The notes below the pieces were generated by a model that made no database searches, was not told the origin of the DNA, and saw nothing but the letters and a program-made list of their open reading frames with translations. From contig NZ_JAHOPB010000001.1 in assembly GCF_019039055.1 (NCBI RefSeq), positions 3,074,001 to 3,138,000 on the forward strand: a DNA stretch of 64,000 nt. The letters run 5' to 3'. A program made the translations under genes and the position numbers. Each line of letters starts with the position of its first letter. Within the stretch, counting starts at the first letter, position 1. Positions 48,606-54,654 of this stretch are shown piece by piece. Source of the stretch: Reyranella humidisoli. Lineage in GTDB: Bacteria > Pseudomonadota > Alphaproteobacteria > Reyranellales > Reyranellaceae.

Positions 48606-49226
48606 ATGCCCCCGATCGAGTCTCGTACCGGCCTCGACTCGCGCGCCGGGACCACGCTTTTCCTGAAGCGCTGGCTGCGCAATCCCTTTTCGATGGGCGC
48701 CGTCGTGCCGAGTGGCCGGCTGCTCGCCCAGGCCATGGCGCGCGCGACCTTCGCGGAGATGCGCGGCCGCGAGGGCCATGTGATCGAGCTGGGCGCCGGC
48801 ACGGGTGAAGTCACGAAGGCGCTGCTGGCCGCGGGCATTCCGGCCCACCGGCTGGCCCTGATCGAGCGTGAACCGGAACTTTCGGCCTTCCTGCGGTCGC
48901 ACTTCGACGGCCCCCGCATCGTCGAGGGGGACGCTGCGCGTCTGCCGAAGCTGCTGGCGGAGCAGGGGATCGGGGCGGTCTCCGCCGTGGTCTCGAGCCT
49001 GCCGCTGCTGTCGCTGCCCGCCGATGTCGTGCACGGCATCGTGAAGGGCGTCTTCGACGCCCTCCCGCGCGGCGGAGCGCTGGTGCAGTTCACCTATGGT
49101 CCCTCGCAGCCGGTGCCGCGCGCCCTGACCCAGGAACTGGGTCTGGTGGGTACGCGCGGGCCGCGCATCTGGCGCAACGTGCCGCCGGCCGTCGTCTGGA
49201 CCTTCCGGAGACCGGTCGGCGCGTGA
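48606..49226 (+). CDS. Phospholipid N-methyltransferase, PmtA-like
   Basis: The 206-residue protein is a class I SAM-dependent methyltransferase. FSMGAVVPSGRLLAQAMA precedes the SAM-binding motif VIELGAGTGEVTKALL (about 59-74). GDAARLP and VSSLPLLSLP follow, and the C-terminal QFTYGPSQPVP and WRNVPPAVVW match the rhizobial PmtA family. Such enzymes methylate phosphatidylethanolamine towards phosphatidylcholine. Its position after a beta-glucan synthase gene supports a role in the envelope. It overlaps the next gene by four bases. Confidence 0.78.
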   Translation: MPPIESRTGLDSRAGTTLFLKRWLRNPFSMGAVVPSGRLLAQAMARATFAEMRGREGHVIELGAGTGEVTKALLAAGIPAHRLALIEREPELSAFLRSHFDGPRIVEGDAARLPKLLAEQGIGAVSAVVSSLPLLSLPADVVHGIVKGVFDALPRGGALVQFTYGPSQPVPRALTQELGLVGTRGPRIWRNVPPAVVWTFRRPVGA

Positions 49227-49852
49227 AGTCCATTCCGTTGGATGAGGCGTTGCGCGCCCGGGTCACGTCCCATCTCGGCCGTTTCGACCTGCGACGTCGC
49301 AACGATGCGGGCGGTCTGAAGCGCGCGGCTGTGGCCATCGTCATTGCCGAGGCCGACGAGTCGGGGGAGGCCGCCTTCCTGCTGACGAAGCGCACGCCCC
49401 GGCTGCGTGCCCATGGCGGGCAATGGGCGCTCCCGGGCGGGCGCGTCGATCCCGGCGAGACGATCGAGCAGACCGCGTTGCGCGAGCTGCACGAGGAGCT
49501 GGGCGTACTCGCGTCGACCGACGACATCCTGGGCACGCTGGACGACTATCCCACACGGTCGGGCTACCTGATCGCGCCCGTCGTGGTTTGGGCACCGGGC
49601 GTCACGCTGACGCCCAATCCCGGCGAGGTCGCCGGCGCCTACCGGATCGCCTGCAACGAACTCTTCCGGGACGGCTCGCCGGAGATCGTGGCGATCGAGG
49701 AGTCCGACCGGCCGATCATCCGCCTGCCCTTGCCCGTTGCCACGGTGAACGCTCCGACGGCAGCCCTTCTGTTCCAGTTTCGCGAGGTCGCCCTCGCCGG
49801 CCGCGACACGCGCGTCGACCACTACGAACAGCCGGTCTTCGCCTGGCGTTAG
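49223..49852 (+). CDS. NUDIX hydrolase, CoA diphosphatase-like
   Basis: The 209-residue protein has the full NUDIX box GGRVDPGETIEQTALRELHE followed by ELGV. The segment LLTKRTPRLRAHGGQWALPG just before it is typical of NudL-type CoA pyrophosphatases. The start codon is GTG, overlapping the methyltransferase stop by four bases (GTGA). The substrate may be CoA, a CoA derivative or another nucleoside diphosphate. Confidence 0.85.
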   Translation: MKSIPLDEALRARVTSHLGRFDLRRRNDAGGLKRAAVAIVIAEADESGEAAFLLTKRTPRLRAHGGQWALPGGRVDPGETIEQTALRELHEELGVLASTDDILGTLDDYPTRSGYLIAPVVVWAPGVTLTPNPGEVAGAYRIACNELFRDGSPEIVAIEESDRPIIRLPLPVATVNAPTAALLFQFREVALAGRDTRVDHYEQPVFAWR

Positions 49853-50310
49853 GCCCGCAGGGTGGCGGTGCGCCGCTTCAGGAACACCGCCGTCTCCTGT
49901 TCCATTACCTGCTCGCCGCGCTGGTTGACCGTCACCTGGCGGATCCGGACGATGCCACGGTCGGGCCGGGAGGCCGAGGTCCGCAACTCGACGATGTCGG
50001 TGACGACATGCAGCGTGTCGCCGGGCCGAACGGGACGCGGGAACTGGACCTCTCCGATGCCGGGCGAGCCCAGGCAACATGCGCGGAAGACGCCGAGGTC
50101 GAGCCACAGGCGCAAGGTCAGGCTCATCGTATGGAGGCCTGAGGCGATCAGGCCGCCGAACGCCCATTTGGCGGAGAACTCGGCATCGATGTGGAAGGGC
50201 TGCGGATCCCACTGGCGGGCGAAGTCGATGATGGCGGCCTCGGTCACCGTCATGCCGCCGCTCACGAAGCGGTCGCCGACGTTGAAATCCTCGTAGAAGC
50301 GATCGGTCAA
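49849..50310 (-). CDS. MaoC-like (R)-specific enoyl-CoA hydratase family protein
   Basis: The 153-residue hot-dog protein begins TDRFYEDFNVGDRFVSGG. It has the hydratase segment QWDPQPFHIDAEFSAKWAFG and GLIASGLHTMSL with the Asp-x(4)-His catalytic pair. The only suitable start is TTG at 50310, which overlaps the stop of the GNAT gene by four bases (TTGA) and has GGAG 8 nt upstream. Coupled translation with the GNAT gene is therefore likely. The two halves may be unrelated in function. Its stop overlaps the end of the convergent NUDIX gene by four bases. Confidence 0.85.
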   Translation of the reverse strand: MTDRFYEDFNVGDRFVSGGMTVTEAAIIDFARQWDPQPFHIDAEFSAKWAFGGLIASGLHTMSLTLRLWLDLGVFRACCLGSPGIGEVQFPRPVRPGDTLHVVTDIVELRTSASRPDRGIVRIRQVTVNQRGEQVMEQETAVFLKRRTATLRA

Positions 50311-50801
50311 AGGACCAGCTCCATGTAAACGGTGCCCGGTACCGGGCTGGGGTAATAGGGCGCGATCTCGGTGAAGCCCATCGTGCGATAGAGCTTGATG
50401 GCGGCCTCCATTTTGGGACCGATTGTGTCCAGCCTGAGACGTCGATGCCCGCAGGCGCGCGCCGCCTCGACGATCCCGTGCGCCAGCGCGCGGCCGATGG
50501 AGTTGCCGTCTTCCAGCCGCAGCGTGCGGAAATCGGGCCTGACGTACAGGCGCTTCATTTCGCCGATGCCGGCCGCCAGCTCCCGCAAGGCCACCGTCCC
50601 GGCCGCAGCGCCGTCGACTCGTGCCAGCAGCAGGGCGCCGCCGGGCGGGCCGTATTTGGTAGCGAGATCCGCCAGTTCGGCCTCGAAATTCTGGTAGTCG
50701 AGCGAGAAGCCCAGCGACCCCGCATACTCGCGGACCAGGTCCGCGATCGCGTCGTGGTCCGCCGAGTCGCGTGGCGGAGCGATGAGGATTTTGCCCGTCA
50801 T
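50307..50801 (-). CDS. GNAT family N-acetyltransferase
   Basis: The 164-residue protein shows a GNAT fold with GEMKRLYVRPDFR, the acetyl-CoA loop NSIGRALAHGIVEAARA (normally Q/R-x-x-G-x-G/A, here altered) and LYRTMGFTEIAPYYPSPVPG. The last motif is typical of a common bacterial GNAT subgroup. The ATG at 50801 has GGAG ten bases upstream; an ATG at 50810 has the site too close. It is coupled to the MaoC gene. Confidence 0.82.
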   Translation of the reverse strand: MTGKILIAPPRDSADHDAIADLVREYAGSLGFSLDYQNFEAELADLATKYGPPGGALLLARVDGAAAGTVALRELAAGIGEMKRLYVRPDFRTLRLEDGNSIGRALAHGIVEAARACGHRRLRLDTIGPKMEAAIKLYRTMGFTEIAPYYPSPVPGTVYMELVL

Positions 50802-50863
50802 GGCGGTCATTCTCCGGGGCTTGTGCTAACGTGTCACTCGAAACGAACTGGGAGGTTCCAGAA

Positions 50864-51847
50864 ATGAATCCGACGCGTCGCCAGGTCCTGGCGCTCGCCG
50901 GCGCGGCCGGCGCAACACTTGCCGCCCCGGCCATCGCGCAATCGCCGTGGCCCAACAAGCCCGTGCGCTTCGTCGTGCCCTTCCCGCCGGGACAGGCGGC
51001 GGACATTTTCGCGCGACTGATGGCCGAGAAGCTCGGCGAGATGTGGAAGCAGCAGGTCATCGTCGAGAACAAGGCCGGCGGCAGCGGCATCCCCGCCACG
51101 GAGTACGGCAAGGCGGCGGCGCCCGATGGCTACACGCTTATGGTGGTCTCCAGCGGCACGTTCGGCGTCAATCCCAGCCTCTATCCCGACCTGCCGTACA
51201 AGCCGCTTACCGACTTCCTGCCGATCTCCAACATCTTCCTGGTGCCGCTGGTGATCGTGGCGCATCCCAGCCTGCCGGTGAACACGCTGGCCGAGCTGAT
51301 CGCGCTCGCCAAGAAGGAGCCGGGCCAGCTCTCCTACGCCTCGGCGGGGCCGGGGACGTCGCAGCATCTCAGCATGGAGCTGTTCAAGCTGAAGGCCGGC
51401 GTCGACATCGTGCACATTCCCTACAAGGGTAGCGGCCCGGCGATGGCCGACCTGCTGGGCGGCCACGTGAAGCTGATGATGGACAGCACGGCGTCGGCGC
51501 TGAACCACATCAAGGACGGGCGCATCAAGGCGCTGGCCGTGACGACGGCGCGGCCCGCGCCGGCACCGCTCGACAAGATTCCGCTGATTGCAGCCACCAT
51601 CCCCGGTTTCAATGCCGCCGGGTGGTCGGGTCTCGCCGCGCCGGCCCGCACGCCACTGGAGATCGTCGCCAAGATCAGCAAGGACATGCAGACGCTGCTG
51701 AACGACGAGGCGGTGATCAAGCAGATCGAGCAGCGCGCCGCTCTGCCGGCGCCGGGCACGCCCATCCAGTTCGCCGAGTTCATCAAGAACGAGATCGACA
51801 CCTGGGGCGCCGTGGTCAAGGCGACCGGCACCAAGCCGGGGACCTGA
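50864..51847 (+). CDS. Bug/TctC-family receptor with Tat-like signal
   Basis: The 327-residue protein starts MNPTRRQVLALAGAAGATLA, a signal with a twin arginine that resembles a Tat signal, cleaved near AIAQ. The mature part begins WPNKPVRFVVPFPPGQAADI and carries VIVENKAGGSGIPATEYG and HIPYKGSGPAMADLLGGHVK. This is the third lone Bug receptor of the window; no membrane components are near. The ATG follows GGGAGGTTCC. It converges on the YeiH-like gene across a palindromic repeat. Confidence 0.92.
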   Translation: MNPTRRQVLALAGAAGATLAAPAIAQSPWPNKPVRFVVPFPPGQAADIFARLMAEKLGEMWKQQVIVENKAGGSGIPATEYGKAAAPDGYTLMVVSSGTFGVNPSLYPDLPYKPLTDFLPISNIFLVPLVIVAHPSLPVNTLAELIALAKKEPGQLSYASAGPGTSQHLSMELFKLKAGVDIVHIPYKGSGPAMADLLGGHVKLMMDSTASALNHIKDGRIKALAVTTARPAPAPLDKIPLIAATIPGFNAAGWSGLAAPARTPLEIVAKISKDMQTLLNDEAVIKQIEQRAALPAPGTPIQFAEFIKNEIDTWGAVVKATGTKPGT

Positions 51848-51861
51848 TCCCACTCATCATG

Positions 51862-51884
51862 CCTCCCCCGTTTGACGGGGGAGG
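51862..51884. repeat. CCTCCCC/GGGGAGG palindrome (copy 1)
   Basis: CCTCCCCCG (51862-51870) and CGGGGGAGG (51876-51884) form a perfect 9-bp stem around TTTGA. It lies between the convergent Bug and YeiH genes. The same CCTCCCC/GGGGAGG arms occur twice at 56812-56935. It may also reduce transcriptional readthrough, although no T-run follows. Confidence 0.7.
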
Positions 51885-51897
51885 AATCGGTTGAGCG

Positions 51898-52956
51898 CTA
51901 GAGACCGAAGCTGCGCAGGCCGTAGATCAGGCCGACCACCAGCAGGCCGACGAAGATCGTCTCGGTGATCAGCAGCATCACCGGGCCCATCCCGATGCGC
52001 ACCAAGGCGAGCAGCGAGGTCTTCATGCCCAGCGCCGCGATGGCGGTGATGATGAGGAAGGCCGAGATCTGGCCGACCGCGTCACGCACGCCGGCCGGGA
52101 TGAGACCCAGAGAGTTCAGCGCCGCGAGCGCCAGGAAGCCGAACAGGAAGACCGGCGGAGTAGGCCGGGCCGAACTCTGCGGCCCGCCGCTCTTGGCCAC
52201 CCACCACGCGATGCCGGCGATGGCCGGGAGCAGGGCCGCCACGCGCAGCAGCTTGGTTATGACCGCATCGCTCAGGACCTGCGGGCCCATCGTCTGGCCG
52301 GCGCCGGCGACCTGTGCCACGTCGTGGATGGCACCGCCGAGGAACACGCCCATCTCGAAGAGAGAGAAGCCCAGCGCCTCTCGCAGGGTGGGATAGATCA
52401 CCATCACCACCGTGCTGAGGAAGTTGACGCCCATCACCGTGAAGGCGAGGTCGCGGTCGGAATTCTCGTGCTTGGGCAGGACCGCCGAAGCCGCCATTGC
52501 CGCCGCCGCGCCGCAGACGCCGGTGGCGCAGCCGGTCAGCAGGCCGAAATTCTGGCTGAGGCCGAACAGGCGTGCCGCCCAGGCGCCGAACACGATGGTG
52601 CAGCCGACCGCCGCCACCGCAATCACGATCGGCAGCGCGCCGCCCTCGACGAGATTGCCGAGCGTCAGGCGCGCGCCCAGCAGCGCGACGCCGATGCGCA
52701 GCAGGGTGCGGCCGGCGAATTCGAGGCCGGGCTTCAGCACCGGCCGGGCGGAAAGCGGCTGCAGCGCCATGCCGATCACCAGCGTCAGGATCAGCGGCGG
52801 CACCCAGACGGCACCGAAGCGCAGCAGGCTGCGCGTGTCGGCGTAGTAGGCGACGGCGGCAATCACCGCACAGAGAGCGATACCGGGAGCGGAGCGGCGA
52901 AGATTGTCGGGAGCCCAGAGCTTGGCGAGGTCGGCGGCGACGGCGCTGTTACGCAT
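51898..52956 (-). CDS. YeiH/PSE-family putative exporter
   Basis: The 352-residue membrane protein has about ten hydrophobic segments. It matches the YeiH family with GRTLLRIGVALLGARLTLGN, GLLTGCATGVCGAAAAMAAS, MGVFLGGAIHDVAQVAGAGQ and GMKTSLLALVRIG. Members are annotated as putative sulfate exporters, but the substrate is not established. The start overlaps the stop of the biotinyl-domain gene by eight bases, so the two are translated together. Confidence 0.87.
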   Translation of the reverse strand: MRNSAVAADLAKLWAPDNLRRSAPGIALCAVIAAVAYYADTRSLLRFGAVWVPPLILTLVIGMALQPLSARPVLKPGLEFAGRTLLRIGVALLGARLTLGNLVEGGALPIVIAVAAVGCTIVFGAWAARLFGLSQNFGLLTGCATGVCGAAAAMAASAVLPKHENSDRDLAFTVMGVNFLSTVVMVIYPTLREALGFSLFEMGVFLGGAIHDVAQVAGAGQTMGPQVLSDAVITKLLRVAALLPAIAGIAWWVAKSGGPQSSARPTPPVFLFGFLALAALNSLGLIPAGVRDAVGQISAFLIITAIAALGMKTSLLALVRIGMGPVMLLITETIFVGLLVVGLIYGLRSFGL

Positions 52957-53170
52957 CGATCACGGCCACGAGCTGGCCTTCGCCGATTGCCTCGCCTTCG
53001 TTGACCTTGATCTCCCGGATGACGCCGGCCTTGGGCGACAGGACGGGGATTTCCATCTTCATCGACTCGAGGATCATGATCTCGCCGTCGGCCTCGATTC
53101 GATCCCCGGGCTTGGACTGGATCTTCCAGACATTGCCGGCGATCTCCGACTTCACATTGACGACGGCCAT
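52949..53170 (-). CDS. Stand-alone biotinyl/lipoyl-domain protein
   Basis: The 73-residue protein is a single biotin/lipoyl attachment domain. ILESMKMEIPV presents Lys38 in the Met-Lys-Met setting of biotin carriers, and GVIREIKVNEGEAIGEGQ forms the other half of the barrel. It resembles the small biotin carboxyl carrier proteins that work with separate carboxylase subunits, but no carboxylase is in the window. The ATG at 53170 follows GGGAGAGACTTGGG. Upstream lies the duplicated-domain protein (25 nt), downstream the YeiH gene (8-nt overlap). Confidence 0.85.
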   Translation of the reverse strand: MAVVNVKSEIAGNVWKIQSKPGDRIEADGEIMILESMKMEIPVLSPKAGVIREIKVNEGEAIGEGQLVAVIDA

Positions 53171-53195
53171 GTCCCAAGTCTCTCCCGTGCAGGCG

Positions 53196-53993
53196 TTATT
53201 CAGCTTTTTCGGCCAGTGCGCGCGCCAGTGCAAGCGCGGAGCCTCCCACGCGCGCGCCGAGCCGGTATGCGATGTCATTCACGTCCGAAATCGTGCCGTC
53301 CTGCAGGGTAGAACGGCCGTCGCCGATACGCGCCGACTGCGCAGCGACTGCGATGGCGGCGATGTCCTCCCGTGCGAGTTCGGGCAGGGCCAGCACGCCG
53401 CCCCGGTCGGCGCCGAATCCGGCGTCGTTGAACATTAGAAGCAGCGGCTGGAAGGGCGCCGTCGCCTTGTAGGAGTTGAGCGCGCCATGGCTGCCGGTCG
53501 CGACGATGCGGCCCCGGTCCTCCGGCACCAGCAGGGTGGCGGAGTCCACGCAGGCCGCCCCCTCGACCATGTACCGGCTCTCGCCCTTGGCGGGCGGCAT
53601 CGTGTGCGGCCACGGCGCCTGCTTCAGCAACTCGGCCGCCGTGCGCGCCGACATTCCCGGGATGACGCCGCAGGCGGCGGCCAACCCGTTGGCCCGGCTG
53701 ATGATGCCGCGTTCGTGCAGGTCGGCGCCGTCGCCGATGCGCGCGCTGGCCGTGGCGACGGCCGCCATCGCCATGCCGAGCCCGTCGGCATAGGCGAGGC
53801 CGCTGACCCCGGCTTCGTCCTTGCCGATCCCGGCGTCGTGGTGGATCGCGGCACGGCAGCCGAATTTGGCCGACATGTAGGCCGCATAAACGGCGGCGTG
53901 GCTGCCGCCGATGACGACCGCGCCGGCCGCTTCGGGCGGCAGCTTGGTCACGCTATCGAACACGAGGATGGGAACGTCGGCGGGAAGAGGCAT
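53196..53993 (-). CDS. Internally duplicated protein of unknown function
   Basis: The 265-residue protein consists of two similar halves about 137 residues apart. Matching segments are GSHAA (30-34) and GSHGA (167-171), DAGIGKDEAGV (53-63) and DAGFGADRGGV (190-200), SARIGDG (83-89 and 220-226), and GIISRANGLA with GTISDVNDIA. I do not recognise the family. The shared Gly-Ser-His, Asp-Ala-Gly and Ala-Arg-Ile-Gly-Asp-Gly motifs suggest a two-domain enzyme or binding site made by gene duplication. There is no signal peptide or membrane segment. It heads an operon with the biotinyl-domain protein and the exporter, and is divergent from the DTW gene (35 nt). Confidence 0.75.
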   Translation of the reverse strand: MPLPADVPILVFDSVTKLPPEAAGAVVIGGSHAAVYAAYMSAKFGCRAAIHHDAGIGKDEAGVSGLAYADGLGMAMAAVATASARIGDGADLHERGIISRANGLAAACGVIPGMSARTAAELLKQAPWPHTMPPAKGESRYMVEGAACVDSATLLVPEDRGRIVATGSHGALNSYKATAPFQPLLLMFNDAGFGADRGGVLALPELAREDIAAIAVAAQSARIGDGRSTLQDGTISDVNDIAYRLGARVGGSALALARALAEKAE

Positions 53994-54028
53994 CGCGCAA
54001 CCCTAGCCGGGAGGCTATACCCTCGGCC

Positions 54029-54637
54029 ATGTCGCAACCGGTGGACAACAAAGTAACGATCCTCGTCCTGCAGCACCCGCAGGAGCAGGATCGCGTGCTG
54101 GGCACCGCCGGCCTGCTGGCGGGTGCGCTTTCCAACGCCAAGGTGGTCGTGGGCCTGTCGTGGCGGAACCTTGCGCACGCGGCGGGCGCGCCGGCTGAGC
54201 CGCGCAACTGGGGCGTGCTCTATCTCGGCTCGACCCAGACCAAGGCGCCCGCCAACGGGCAGGCGCCGCTGGTCGCGGTGGACAGCAAAGGTGCGGTGCT
54301 GCCCGATCAGGAAGCGGCACGGGCTGGGCTCAGGGGCCTGATCGCGCTCGACGGCAACTGGGCGCAGGCCAAGGCACTGTGGTGGCGCAATGCGTGGCTG
54401 ACCAAGCTGCGCCGCTTCGTCGTGGTACCCGACGGCCCGTCGCTCTACGGCGACCTGCGGCGCGAGGCGCGGCCCGACGCGGTCTCGACCCTCGAAGCCG
54501 TGGCGCTCTCCCTTCAGGTTCTCGAAGGCGATGTTGCGGTGCGGGAGAAACTCCTGGCTCCTTTCCGTGCGTTGCTGGCCAAGGCGCGCCTCGAAGGTGT
54601 GCGTGATTCCAAACGGGATCGTCGCGTCCGGCGTTAG
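54029..54637 (+). CDS. DTW-domain protein, tRNA-uridine aminocarboxypropyltransferase-like
   Basis: The 202-residue protein has the DTW-domain landmarks LVLQHPQEQDRVLGTAGLLA (about 13-32), LIALDGNWAQAKALWWRNAW and RREARPDAVSTLEAVALSLQ with LEGD. Known members (TapT, DTWD1/2) transfer a 3-amino-3-carboxypropyl group from SAM to a tRNA uridine. The name-giving Asp-x-Thr-Trp is Asp108-Gly-Asn110-Trp111 here, and the N-terminal cysteine cluster common in the family is absent. The C-terminus is basic (KRDRRVRR). It ends 17 nt before the ferredoxin oxidoreductase gene on the same strand. Confidence 0.82.
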   Translation: MSQPVDNKVTILVLQHPQEQDRVLGTAGLLAGALSNAKVVVGLSWRNLAHAAGAPAEPRNWGVLYLGSTQTKAPANGQAPLVAVDSKGAVLPDQEAARAGLRGLIALDGNWAQAKALWWRNAWLTKLRRFVVVPDGPSLYGDLRREARPDAVSTLEAVALSLQVLEGDVAVREKLLAPFRALLAKARLEGVRDSKRDRRVRR

Positions 54638-54654
54638 CCCCTATACTTCGCGCC

